From NCBI GenBank assembly GCA_020091685.1, contig CM034601.1, positions 14,714,972 through 14,778,971 of the forward strand: 64,000 nucleotides of DNA, in the 5' to 3' direction. The DNA is from Lutjanus erythropterus. Its lineage: Eukaryota; Chordata; Actinopteri; Lutjaniformes; Lutjanidae. The notes beneath the pieces are model-generated. The model saw nothing but the letters and a program-made list of their open reading frames with translations. It made no database searches and was not told where the DNA came from. Positions 37,916 through 49,978 of this stretch are shown here, in pieces; position 1 is the first letter of the stretch, and each line of letters begins with the position of its first letter. Both the position numbers and the translations under genes were made by a program.

Positions 37916-38665
37916 CTAATGCTCAGGCTCTTTTGTACCAAGCCAGGATTCTGGGTATTTGCATGAAAAGAAGACAAGAGACATCTGTATTCATTGAGAT
38001 GCACACATTCTTATGATCTTCTTACAACTTTCTTATTTAAGATTTCTAAGGATTGTGACCTTTTTGAAGTTCAAATTTTAAGCTGAATTTGACTGACCAA
38101 ACATAGCTGCAGGGTATGTGTGTTGTGTTCAAAGAGAAAAACTGAAACATTGTGGTAGTAGACCTGTTTTTGATCTTACATTAAAATGCTCATTGAAGCT
38201 CCTCATCTGCTCAGTGTGGTGCTTCTAAGAGCGTGTGTATCGAAGGAGGTCGTTCGTCACTGATTCTGAGGTTATTTTTAACCGTCCCCCATGTGCAGGT
38301 TTAATCAGAACAGGATGTTCCTCATCAAATTAACCAGGAAATATATTTTCATGAAATGAGACTGGGTCTGTACGTATAACCTACCATGATGTAGCAGGCT
38401 AAGGTCAATTACACAGCAGGGTTACAGAAGCCAAATGCAGACCAGGGATTTACAATTTCTCCACTAATAACTTAGAATCAGTCGAGGTTAAGCTTATTAT
38501 ACTTCATAATGGGGCAATAACCTGCAGACAAAGTCATGTTTGAAATTTATGCCACGTCTAAGCTCAGCTTTTGTCTCCACCTTATTATTGAAACCAAAGG
38601 AAAACCCCTTACAATCTTTCAAGTATGTTTTGAGAAAGGAGAACCTTTTGCTCAAGATTTAAGTG

Positions 38666-39471
38666 TTAAAGGACCAGTGTGTAGGATTTAGTGGCATCTA
38701 ATAGTAAGCTTGCAGATTGCAAACACCTTATCTCACCTTGCCCTTTCAGGTGTGTAGGCTGTGGGTCAGAAACATGGCGGTACAACATGGTAGCCTTCAT
38801 GGTAAAAGACCCGTGCCCTCTGCAGATTTGAATGGCTCATTCTCAGGGAATGAAAGCACAACATTTATTATTTTCAAGTGATTACAATAATGAAAACATA
38901 CATATGAATATATTATCAAAATCAGCTTAAGGGCCAACAAAGCACTGAGCATCTTTTCTGCGCTGAGCACTGGACATTTGGCTTTTTTTGGGGGAGGGAG
39001 GGTCGCTGAGAGTTCAAAAATCATCTCTGGGTGAAGTCACTTTTTATTGAACCAGGCTTTGTCCATCTTAAGCTCTTAAACCAAATGATAGTACTTGCCG
39101 AGAATTTTTTTCACTCACAAAATGTCACAACCGCACACAGACCGGCTGGTCCGTCCTCTCTTACCATGTGCTTCAGCCTTTCTCTCAACCAAGGCAAGGG
39201 CCAGAGCAAGTCCTCTGCCTTGTCTCGACATTTTCACATTCAGTATCTGTTAATAACACAAACTATATGGGGAAATTAAGCATTTGCAAAACCTCAATTA
39301 ACCGTTACCACTATGGATGTTGTGTGTCATTAGTAACCGCAGTGTCTCAGCTGAAACACTGCACTTCCAAAGCGCTCTCTCTCATTCGCTCCCAGATGAG
39401 TGTTTTCAGAAGCGTGCCTGGAAAAATGCCTGGTAGACTCAGCCCCTAAATCTCAAACACTGGACCTTTAA
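38666..39471. mobile_element. TTAA-flanked inverted-repeat element, enlarged copy
   Basis: The element starts TTAAAGGACCAGTGTGTAGG and ends with the inverted form CACTGGACCTTTAA. The first about 250 bases (GGATTTAGTGGCATCTA, then GAAACATGGCGGTACAACATGG) match a very common percomorph short element as I remember it. The usual copy is a few hundred bases, whereas this one is 806 bp. The extra interior (about 39000-39440) holds two overlapping plus-strand open frames of 82 and 93 codons with no recognised domain. TTAA ends suggest a piggyBac- or Kolobok-type transposase supplied in trans. Confidence 0.8.
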
Positions 39472-42400
39472 GTTTATCTGTATATTAATGTATATGTATA
39501 TTAACATGCATGTTGTATCACTTGCACTCACCACCACATTTGTTATTAAAGTTTGCACCATACTGGGATAGACATGAATTTTAACATAATTCTGTCACCG
39601 GGCTGAACGGTTCTGCCATTTTACCATAAAACACACATGAAAAAAACAGCTGCAAACTAAGACATTAAGCTTTTTTTTATTGGCATACTCACAGCATTAT
39701 AGGTCTGTAGTGTTTATGACAGTTGCAGTAGTGAATTTTAACAAACTTCTCCTCTTAAAATATGGAATATGGTATCATTTCTGTTGTGTCACTGCAGTTT
39801 TACTTTCTATATAAAACTGTCAGTGTAATCCCATTTAGCAGACATCCCCCCCCCCCGCTGCTCTGTAAGCAATGTTTTCCTCCTGCTGTACCCTAAGATC
39901 AGTGAAATTATCATACTTGTGAAGTGAGCAGGTAAAAAAGAAATGGCATTTATGTTGTCATCAACCTAAAGAGCAATCTCTCCTTGTATGAAATTATTTT
40001 GCAACAAGTGAGAGTTAGAAAATCACTCCAGCTGTAACGAGCTTCTTCAGACCTCATTTACATTTCAAACAGTGGCACATTGCGTAACATCGCTAAAACA
40101 CGGAGGATTTTCTTTCCTGGTCAATAAAAGATAGACCAAATGAGGACCACAGAAGCCAGACTGGATCACTGCTCTTCAGAACACTTCAGGCCAATATTTT
40201 TTCATATATTCAACAGCTGAAATGTGATATGCTGGGTGATAGTTCTATTCAAGATGCTCCACACTGAGTGAAACCTCCTAAGCATTGTTTCATGCACCCT
40301 ACTGCTGCTAAGCAGCAAATGGAATTGGAGATCTGTGTGCATGACGCCACATTACATCCTTCAGAGGAAAAGGAGATGGAACGAAATGAAATGAGATCCA
40401 GCCGGCACCTCCACACACCAGACACCAGAGCCAGTGTTTCTGTGGCTTTGTCACACAGGGAGAGGCAGAAAGGGAGTCTAAGTATGTTTCCCATCTGCGT
40501 GACATGCAGTGTTCCGGGTTATCGGCTGGTTTGTGCCGTCGCGTTTCTTCTCGAGCACCAGCTCTGCATGTCAGGGCACCAGAGAGCTGGAGTTCTGCAT
40601 GTGTGCCGCTTTTGTTTATCACTCATTCTTGAGAACTGGGACAAAACCATGTTGTGAGAGGTTTTGATTTTTTGCTTTTCATTTATGCTAGAAAAATAGA
40701 TTTTAAAAGATCAAACTCTTGGTTATTAAACCTTGTGAGGGGCCAACCTCCTACAGAGATTTAATTTTTTATTAAATAGCTTTTTTTGTGTGTGTGTGTG
40801 GCTGAGGACATAAATTTGGTCAACTCCTTCAGACACACAAAAAGTAATAGAAACATAATATAAAACATGGAAGAAATGCATTAAATACAAGATTATTTAA
40901 TTAGCTGTATAATTCAAAAGTTTGGCATATAATTATAAAAAAAAAAAATTATCATTATAGTTATGCCCACTTACAGTTTCTGCTGATAATGTTGTTTTTT
41001 GTCATAAACAATGTACAATATTGTTTATAGCAAAGAACACAAATTCATCTTTTTTACTGATGTAAACTGACTTTATAGTCTTAAGATCATATATTTAATG
41101 AGTGTAACATAGAAAAAATCTCTATGACTGAGTTGACAGACATTTTTTAAAAATTAAATCACTCATTTCAAAAACATTATTAAAGAGAACTAAGAGCTGA
41201 GTGGGAGCTGACATTTTAAGAGGGTTTTTTCATATAACAGCGTAGCCACAGTGAGTAGCCATTTTATTTATTTAAATTGTCCTCTTAATGCTAATCAAAT
41301 TATCCATTTTAAACCATAATTCTTATTTTTGTTTTGTTTTGGTTGAGACATATCCGATAGCAATATTATTTAATGAATTTGTCAAAAATAGAAGATTTAC
41401 CAGTGTTTCACCAGATCGCTCCTGACTTTTTTTAAAACCAGGAAGTGAAACAGGGGTCTTTAGACAACAGATGACCCCTTTTATACTTTTTGTGAAGAAA
41501 AAAAATCACAGAGTTGACAGAAATCTGGGACACAACTTTAAAGGGCCAACATTTGTATAAAATATGATTAGAACAGCACATTTCTATACCTATTAATCAG
41601 TGGTATTGTTGATTTTAAAATTTGGCTTTTAACACAGTTTTTAATTTATTTCAAGTTGTAAATTCTTGCCTGGGACAAGCCTGTTTTCTGCCACAGGGCA
41701 GTTTAGAAAAAGAAAATTAAAGAATAAAATTTCACCAAAAAGTAATTTTTGTAGGACAAAATTTGTCCAAAATGTCCTCTTTTATCCGAATCCCCTATTG
41801 TCCCATCTCTTTCTACTTATATCTCACTCCCTCTGGCTCTCTCTGCTGTCTAAGCTCCAGTTTATTCCTGACTATTCTCTCACCTCTCCATCTTGGCTTT
41901 TCCTCTCACCGTCTTCCTTCTGTCTCCTCTCTGCCCCATCCCTCTCCCTGTCCTTCTGTCTCTCCATCTTCTTCTCTCCTGGGTTGACAGTGTGGAAAGT
42001 TGATGAATCAGACTGCATGCGACAGCCTGGCATATGAGTGAATCTGATGTGGTTAATATGGCGCCTGCTGACAGCGCTGTGGAAATCGCTCACGGTGGAG
42101 GAGCACTGAGACACGGCTACACTTTGGCCCAGCTACCCTCAGTCACACTGCTGTTAGCGTGCGTAGGGGGGGGGCGGCGTGTTTGTGCATGTGTGTGTGT
42201 GCAAAACAGTTTTTCCCGGGGGGGTCAAAGGTCAGCAGAATGAGCTGCCTTCCTTTTTCTCTGCCTACACCTATCATCCTGCTGCTTCTTCAACAGTTCA
42301 CATCACCATGACAGTGAAGTCATGGAGATGTGATGCTCACATTCACCCCTCATCACCAGCTCACAGTAAACAAAGTAGGTGCTCATGTTACATGGATTGT

Positions 42401-42648
42401 ACTTTATTTTACAGTACACTAGGAGGACGTAATGTATCAAAATAGACAAAAACTAGAAATAAACCTTTTCTTTTCTTTTTGGAGTTTTTATTTACTTATT
42501 GATTAATATTAATTTATTTACCTTATTTTTCTATTTGAACTTTTTTTCCTTCCTTTGGTGCTTCCTAACTTATGATAGCATTTTCTGAGTTCCTGTTTTT
42601 AATGAGTACTGTTTTTATTTTAGTGTTTTATAATTACAAAGTCATTGC

Positions 42649-42650
<2 letters not shown>
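39472..42650. other. No gene recognised
   Basis: It includes a C8 run near 39850, overlapping plus/minus frames at 40249-40657 without motifs, AT-rich sequence to 41760, a pyrimidine-rich CTCTCC patch at 41800-41990, and a higher-complexity block at 41990-42240 open on both strands. No splice-supported exon was found. Confidence 0.5.

Positions 42651-42689
<39 letters not shown>
42651..42689. repeat. (GT)n microsatellite
   Basis: An uninterrupted TG/GT dinucleotide run of about 39 bases sits next to the left end of the 42.7-kb transposon remnant. Confidence 0.95.
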
Positions 42690-42691
<2 letters not shown>

Positions 42692-42712
42692 GTGTGGTGG
42701 TTGGTTTATTGT

Positions 42713-43783
42713 TTCCCAGAAAGTTGGGATGTCGTGTAAAATGTAATGTTCAGTGTTTTTACAAATATGCACTGCAAATATAGTTTTGAAAATGATGATG
42801 AGCTTGATAGGTCTGGACTGCAGGCAGGTCGGTCTAGTACCTGATTTCTTTTACTGTGAAGCCACACTGTTGTAAGAGATGCGAAACATGGCTTAGTATT
42901 GTCTTTCTGAAATAATTAGGGACATCCCTGAGAAATATGTTGTCTGGATGGCAGCAGATGTTGCTCCAAAACAGATGTGACAAACCACCATACAATCACA
43001 GATGTTGGCTATTGAACTTTGCGCTGGTAACAATCTGGACGGTCTTTTTCCTCCTCAACCTAGAAAACATGACGTCCAGGATTTACGGAAACAGCCTGAA
43101 ATGTGTATTTGTCAGACCACAGCACACTTTTCCATTTTGCGTCAGTGCATGTCAGGCCAGGGGAAGTGTTTCCAAGCCTGTAAAGTAATATCCTTTATAC
43201 GATAATGTTGGTTTTTAATGCAGGACTGCCTGAGGGGTCAAAGGTCACAGGCATTCAATGCTGGCTTTCACCCTTGCCCCTTACAGAGATTACTCTGGAT
43301 TATTTGCGTCTTTTAATGATATTATGGATTGTAGATGGTGAAATCGTTACATTCCTTGCAATAGTGTGTTGAGAAACGTTGTTCTTAAACTGGACAATCC
43401 TCCCATGGAGTTTTCCTCAAAACCTCGCCTCATCCTTTCTTGAGAATGATGGCGCCTTTTAAGGATGTCCCTTTCATACCCAGTCATGATACTATGTTAC
43501 TGATGAACCTGTTTTCCAGTGGAGTGTTTCAAACAGGTGTTTTTTGAGCTTTCCACAACTTTTCCAGTCTTTTGTTGCTCCTGCCTTAACTTTTTTTGAA
43601 TGTGCTGCAAGTTCAGAATGAGCTCATATTTACAGAAACAATAAAGTTTATCAGTTTAAACATTTAATATCTTGTCTTTGTATTGTATTCACCTGAATAT
43701 AGGTCAAATAGTATTTGCAATTTATTGCATTCTGTTTGGTTTTTTTTCTAACATTTTTACACAGTCTCCCAGCTATTGTGAAA
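42713..43783. mobile_element. 1.07-kb DNA-transposon-derived interspersed repeat
   Basis: The left end has AGTTGGGATGTCGTGTAAAATG. The right end has the diverged inverse (ACATTTTTACACAGTCTCCCA). The interior contains segments I recognise from a very abundant teleost repeat, such as GTGTTGAGAAACGTTGTTC, TTTCAAACAGGTGTTTTTTGA and AACAATAAAGTTTATCAGTTT. The transposase frame is destroyed. I do not assign a superfamily. A (GT)n tract abuts the left end. Confidence 0.8.
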
Positions 43784-44379
43784 CTGTAGTTTGTGTTGTG
43801 AAACATTTAAATCAATAGTACCTAATGGCTGTCTTTGTTCAGGTATTCTATAATTTTTAAAAGGCGGTGTTTGCCTGATAAATTTGAATTCCATTATATG
43901 TTCTATTTTATTTCTTTTTTCTAATAATTGAAGAGCAAATAACTATTTAAAAATGTTTTCCCCTGAGGAATCACTAGACCCTTTCAATCATACTCATTTC
44001 CCTTTATGTTATGAAATTCAATTAAATAAACTCATTAGTAGAGGCCCTATATACTGAATGAAGTTTGTCTTAAATGATTGATAAACCTTGAAGCCAAAAA
44101 TAATGCAAAATTATTGAGACAATATTTTTAAATATATTTTTATCTGACAGAAAAACAGTTACAGTTTTTGCATTTGTATGCATCAATGTGCTGTCATTCT
44201 GTATATATTTGTGCATGCATGAGCATCTGTGTGCATCCTCTGTGTGTGCGCGTGGTTACTGTGTGCACTCAAACTGTGATTTTTCTCCGCGCGTGTGTAA
44301 AAACATATGGTGAGTCAGTGTGTAGGAGTTGAGTGCCAGCGTGTCTGTGGGAGGAGGGAGAGAGGATGAGGTGGTGACG

Positions 44380-44600
44380 GAGAGGAGAGAGGATTCGGGT
44401 TGTGCACCAATAGGTGGCACTCTACCCTTTTGTGATTGGCTACGGTGACCCAGACTAAGGCAGGTCTGAAAGCACATGCGTTTGCATCCGAACGTAACAG
44501 GAAGTTGGATGATAAAACTTCCTCTTTTTTGCAGTTCTCTGGTTATTTCTGCCTTCCGGGCTGCTCTTAGTGTGGAGGAATGAGAGCAGAGTGAGAGGAC
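44380..44600. promoter_or_regulatory. Promoter-like segment (CCAAT and ETS words)
   Basis: Two CCAAT-box words in opposite orientation (CCAAT at 44407-44411, ATTGG at 44435-44439) lie within 35 bases. They are followed by an ETS-like AGGAAGT at 44499-44505 and its inverse ACTTCCT at 44516-44522. Several CpGs are present. The combination suggests a TATA-less promoter or enhancer, but no first exon was recognised on either strand. Confidence 0.3.
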
Positions 44601-44710
44601 TGAGGGTGGGGGCGGATGAATGGGAAGTTAACACTGCTTGGGTTAGAGGTTCATTTAACTTTAGGGCTTAATGGTGTTTTAGGTAAAGAAAAAAAAAGAA
44701 AAACACTTAC

Positions 44711-44771
44711 TGGTTTGTGAGGTGGCAGGTTTCTTTGCCTGGACAGTCTTTCATCTTGACCAGGGCACGAA
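44711..44771 (-). CDS. Weak candidate internal exon
   Basis: This 61-base minus-strand segment lies between an AG (TACACACAG, poor pyrimidine tract) and a strong GTAAGT donor. It is open in phase 1 in and phase 2 out, and encodes a cysteine- and lysine-rich peptide containing ALVKMKDCPGKETCHL. Without splicing the frame stops four bases into the presumed intron. The donor and codon choice favour coding, but the acceptor is weak and the segment is short. The product is not recognised. Confidence 0.2.
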
Positions 44772-45178
44772 CTGTGTGTACATGTGCGCATGTTTATATA
44801 TAGCTGCGCAAACATGATTGTTTGTGTGTGTGTGTGTGTTTGCGGTGTAAAGTGTCACTGAATGTCAACCAGCAGTCAGTGTCATACGCTGTGGTTTCCT
44901 GTGACCCATTCACAGAGTGGAGCATATTGAGACTGAATTATATAAATGTGTGAGTCACTGACCAAACCACATCTCGTCTGTTCGCTCAAAACGTCACGTA
45001 TCACATCATTACTGTAATCATTTGGAGTGGTAAAGGAGTCACATTCGGGGTACAGTGGCATTCGTGTGTGAAATGAGAATTATTGGCTCCATATTCTGTG
45101 TTAAAAGTAACAAATGAAACTGGTTAGATTAAACCTTTGTGATCTTGTGCATGAGGACAGACTGTAATAATTATCCAG

Positions 45179-46390
45179 GGCCTGTATTACAGAAACTTAG
45201 AAGATCTTAAGTTAAGATTAAGGCAAATCCTAACTAACTTTAGAAATCATATCTTATCTTACTTCATCCTATCTTATCTCAGACTAGGGAATCGTAAAAA
45301 CTAAATCCAATCAAGTTTTATGTCTGTTGCCTGGCAACTGATGCTACTTTTCTCATCTGCTGAGCTAAACTTTGTATCTGTTGCTTTTTTTTTTACTGAA
45401 ACATAAATTGAAAAATTGGAGCAAAAACAACAATGGGCTCTTAATTTCAAGACAGATGAGTTTCAGATTTTGGCAGCATCTGTAGGAAAATCCACAGATG
45501 TTTTTTGGGGGCGGAAATTTACAATAGTGCTGACTTGGAGCTAAAAGAAAGTGTGTTAAAGCAGATGCAGTGTCCATTGTGTGAAAACTATAAAATAGTT
45601 ACCATATGGATTTAACCAGCTAGCTGTCACTGCCTTCAGCTACTGTTAGTGAAGACTACTATCAGCCACTTTTAGCTAACACTACCGAAAGCTACTGTTA
45701 GTGAAGGCTACTATTAGCCACTTTTAGCTAACACTACCGAAAGCTACTGTTAGTGAAGGCTACTAACAGCTACTCTTAGCATACATGAGTGTTAGCTAGC
45801 TAGTTAGTAAGTTAGCTTCTACATGTGGAAAAGTGAGAGTTATCATTAGCTTAACAGTTATTAAGTTACAAGAGTTTATGAGATTTGCTTGTGTAATAAA
45901 CTTTTCAGGGGTGATTAGTGTTAACTTCAAAACAGATTCAGCTGTTTTGTCAACATCTGTAGAGAGATCTGAAGATATTTTTGGGTAAATGTACAGCAGT
46001 GCTAACGTGGTAGACAAAAGAGGGCGGGCTAAGATAGCAGAAATAGTCTCTGCCATGTACATCCAAAAGCAATAAATGTGCAGCCATAGATTTAACCAGT
46101 TTGTTAACGCTACCATTATGATAGTTAGCTACTGTTAGCTAGTTAGTTAGTTAGCTACTACTACAAAAATGAGAGTTAGGACAGCTCAACAGTTATTCTG
46201 AAGTTATGAGAGTTTATTTAAGATATGAAAAATCAGGATGCTTCTGTAATACACATTTCCTATGTTAAGTTAGGATGGGAACATAACTGTTCATCTGTAA
46301 TTGCTTTTTTCCTGAATCAGGTCCTAAACCTATAATTATCATAAACAGTTAAGACAGGATCCGCAAGTTAGGATGTTTCTGTAATATGCC
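45179..46390. mobile_element. 1.2-kb inverted-repeat element with 5-bp target duplication and internal tandem repeats
   Basis: Terminal inverted repeats read GGCCTGTATTACAGAAAC at the left and, inverted, GGCATATTACAGAAAC at the right. Both ends are flanked by TCCAG (45174-45178 and 46391-46395), a probable 5-bp target duplication. The interior has a purine/pyrimidine-patterned segment (CTTAAGTTAAG, TATCTTATC) and a 52-bp tandem repeat at 45638-45780 rich in GTTAGCTA-like words. No coding region. Sequence at 37260-37915 looks like a partial relative. Confidence 0.7.
45638..45780. repeat. 52-bp tandem repeat, about 2.7 copies
   Basis: Units start at 45638, 45690 and 45742. Each opens AGCTACTGTTAGTGAAG and contains CACTTTTAGCTAACACTACC. 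The second and third are nearly identical, so the duplication is recent. It lies inside the 45179-46390 element. Confidence 0.9.
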
Positions 46391-47468
46391 TCCAGTCCCT
46401 TAAATGTAAATTTAGGCATCTGTTTGGATGTAAGATCCTTACATGTCATATATTGAAAACTGTGGCAATAATAAGAGGAAAATGTCCTGCTGAGAAGGGC
46501 TCCAGAGCTGGCATCTTACAACAAAGATTGCATTTTCAAAATACCACATTGAGCAGCTAAAGCCTCAAAGGCTACTTTAAAACACTGTTTCTCTCACTAC
46601 ACAGTGGCAGTTAAATACAAAGTGGAAGAGAGAAATATATATATACATAATCTGGCTTTATTGAACATAGTAATATACAATCCTGTGGGAAAAGTGAGTA
46701 GGGGTTCATTTATTAACAGGGGACAAAAAACCTGAATATGCAAATATTGTTTTCTGTTGCAATAAAAACAGGCCATCCTCATGACAATAAAAACTAATGG
46801 AGAGCAATGTGTACAAGGAGCAAATGTGGAGGAACTAAAGTGCTAGAAATACAAAAAAAAAAATTGTGGTCTGTCATTCAAACCAGTACAAATGGTTAAT
46901 TAATACAATGCAGCTGATCATCAAGCAGGGTCATACAGTTGGAATACAAATAGCAACCTACAGAAATACTTAATCATTATTCACAAAATATACACATAAA
47001 ATAACAATGTAGAGCATTCATTGTCTTCTAAATTGTGCCCACAACTCCTAGGCAAATGACAGTGCAGAAATGAAAAAAAAAAGGATTAACACTGGCTAAA
47101 TGAAAGAATCAATAAAGCCCATGCCTGTGGAATGAAACGAAATGACGAAAGGGCAGTTTATGGCCGCAGTCACCATAGCAATAGAATTCTATATTCTATG
47201 GAGTTCACAACCTTCTACATTCAACAACCCTAACAAGCACATAAAGGGTCGGAGGTCATGCAAGTGCGGTTCTCACGGTGGAGCGATGGAGCTGAGCAGC
47301 TAGGCTGGGGGTCAGAGGGCAGATCAATTGGGTCACCGATAAATGCAAATGAGCTCAGTCATATAAAAAAAAAAAAAAAACCCACACACACACTTGTGTG
47401 CACACACACTTCCATCCATACATGCCATCTCACCAGAGCTTATTCCTGTCTGACTATTCGACAGAAGT

Positions 47469-47593
47469 TTATTCTGCAGAAAGACGCTCAGTCGCTGCTG
47501 GAGGCGGGAGGTCGTCGGTGTTCGGAGGCTCCATCAGGTCTGAGCCAGCGGTTCTGTAGCGGTCCGAGTTCACTGGCAGTCCCACAACAGAGC
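47469..47593 (-). CDS. Candidate terminal exon, product unknown
   Basis: A good acceptor (TTGCCCTGTCTGTCAG) is followed on the minus strand by a frame of 40 codons ending in TAA at 47469-47471, entered in phase 1. The peptide includes VVGLPVNSDRYRTAGSDLM, then EPPNTDD, a proline-alanine run, and ends ERLSAE. This is a hydrophilic, low-order tail like many cytoplasmic C-termini. A second frame of the same strand is also open, over 93 codons through this region, so frame assignment is not secure. The phase matches the donor of the exon-like segment at 51563-51674. The segment lies just left of the repeat element at 47849-48633. Confidence 0.25.
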
Positions 47594-47848
47594 CTGACAG
47601 ACAGGGCAATAAGGGCTGAAATGCCCCATCTCATCAGCCTCTGTCTCAGGAGGACAGAGGGAAGGAGGAGGGCGGTCGATGAAGTCGAGAAGGAGGGAGG
47701 ACACAAAGACAGTTCATACAGTCTGACACCACTGTCCTCTGGTGTACAAGTCAGAGAAACATGCAACAATAGGCTTCACAATAAACAAATCCGTTGTGCT
47801 CCATAATTGACACAGTTACACATCATTTCAGTTTAAACTGACCAAATA

Positions 47849-48633
47849 TTAAAAAGTGGCCATATTATGCTCATTTTTCAAACTTTGATTTCTACTAGAA
47901 TAGAGTTACATGTGCTCAGGTTTAAATAATTCACATACTGGACATAGCTGTAGCACCATCGTTCACCCTCTGTTTGGATACATATTTTTATATATTTTGT
48001 TAAGCTATGTGCTTTTCAACAATTTTCAAATGCTGAGGAATCTGTAATTTATTCAACATAACAGTGCATTTCCTACTAGTTGTTGCTGGCTAGTTTCTAG
48101 TTGCTGTTTTTCTGGGAAAACACGGAACACATCAGAGTGAAGAAGGAAGTCAGCAAAAGTGACTAAAAGTAACATGGATAAAACTTTAACATCACCTCGT
48201 CCATGAGATAGCGAGTAACGTAAAATATATTTTCATCACCTATGGTGGTTGTTTAAAAGTCCCATGATCCCACACTACTTCATGACATCATCAAACTCCG
48301 TCTTTTGTTATTGTTTTAATGTGAGAGAGACCCCAAAGCGGCTAAAACTTAAATACTGGCCACCCCAGGCCCATTCCAAATTCTGTTCCAAGCTAGCTGC
48401 ACATTATGCATATGTGTTACATAGTGATGTCATCAAGTAACAGAACAAAGGCTGGATTACAAACAAGGCATTTGAGGCAGTTGAGGAGGAGTGTTTTCTG
48501 TTGGGCTGAGTAACTCTCTTTGGCGTAGACTTTGATCTTTGTGACCTTGCCGAAGTTTTAAATGCACAAAAAGCAAATAACACATTAATGGAAAGGAAAA
48601 AAAAAATCAAAAAGCATAATATGGCCACTTTAA
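47849..48633. mobile_element. Inverted-repeat element (GTGGCCATATTATGCT ends) containing a shared repeat module
   Basis: The left end at 47849 reads TTAAAAAGTGGCCATATTATG and the right end is its inverse, CATAATATGGCCACTTTAA, ending at 48633. This matches a common percomorph TTAA element. The interior from about 48060 to 48345 (GTGCATTTCCTACTAG to GAGACCCC) resembles repeat modules at 1062-1690 and 15174-15525. It is therefore a composite: one element inserted into another, or a captured segment. Confidence 0.8.
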
Positions 48634-49449
48634 AGTTATTTGTTTAACCCTAACCATACCTTAGTCATACCATAGTTGCCCTGCGCAGATATAAGCAGTA
48701 GAAAGCAACAATTTAAAATCCTTGGCACTGGATGTTATCCGAGGTTTTGCAGAAAAGTCCAATATCGATGTTCTTGTCTGGCAGTAGAGTTGCTTGTTTT
48801 CAAGTTCATGAAAGCAACTTCAGAATAAAGTTTTAAACAATGGAACCCAACCTTTGGGGGTCCTACCAGAGTTTATATTGCATTTTTTATTGCATTGCAT
48901 ATTTTTAATTCTTGAAAAACTACGTTTATGATGCAAAGTTTTAATCATGCATTATTAATTTGTTAAGTCAGTGCTGTTAAAACTGAGCTCTACCATGCTG
49001 GTCTGTTCACAAATTAAAGTGCTCATAAGAAATACACATAATTACAACAAATCAAGAGCTCCCTTACCAACTGAAATAAAAAAATAAATAAATAAGAACA
49101 TAAAATTAAAGAACCAGGAACTCATGTCACCTCTTATTCAGTAACTTTTACAGATAGGGCCTTCAGTAAGTACAGGACTGACTAAAAACAGGGGGGTAAT
49201 TAACACCAGTTGTAAAGCTTTTATAAGTTACATACATGTCATGTTTGTGTGGGAAAAAATCAAATAGCAACTAAACAGCCCGAGGACGTGTGCAGTTTTC
49301 AAGACTAGTATAATCTTTTGGAGCAGTGTGCAGGTGCCTGTGTTAATAGGAGACACCTTTAATGAGAACGTCCTCTTGGATGATGGATGTTGTAAGAAAG
49401 CAAACACACACCAGCTTATATATAGACACCACATGGCTTTAACATGTTA

Positions 49450-49705
49450 CCCTCTCTACTTAATTGGAAATGGAGTATAATCGTATGCAAATCCACACAA
49501 GTGGATTATTAATGAATATGTTTTGGCATTTTGTATAATTGATGATGATAGTTGTAGGTTTCTATTTTTCGCTGCTTTCTTAATGAAAAGCAGGAGCCAG
49601 AGCTGTCATCTCAAGAATTAATTGGCAACCAGCGCAGGAATCCTTTAACTTCAATTAAAATGACTACAATAAATAGAAACAATGGAAAAGAAAATGATAA
49701 CAATG
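49450..49705. promoter_or_regulatory. Candidate conserved noncoding element
   Basis: The stretch is free of recognised repeats and dense in developmental transcription-factor words: a perfect POU octamer ATGCAAAT at 49485-49492, homeodomain cores (GATTATTAATGAAT, GAATTAATTGG), a TGTCA half-site, and an NF1-like TTGGCAACC. No open frame. Conservation itself cannot be judged from one sequence. Confidence 0.3.
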
Positions 49706-49978
49706 TAAGTGTATAAAGACCTAAATCTTCTCGAGGGAAATATGGGTTGTTGCCAGGATACATAAATACCTTAATGCATGAGATGCTAACGAGTATATGC
49801 GCAGGAGTGGGTTGGCTGCCTGTTTTCTTCGTTTTTATTTAAATGAATGTCTGATGTAATACTCTGCCACAACTTTGCATCCATTGTGTTACATTTATAG
49901 TGCACTGAAGTGTGCTGCATGCTATGAATTTTGCAGCTCAAACTAATTCCTCTGGCTTACACTACATATCTGGCCCAC

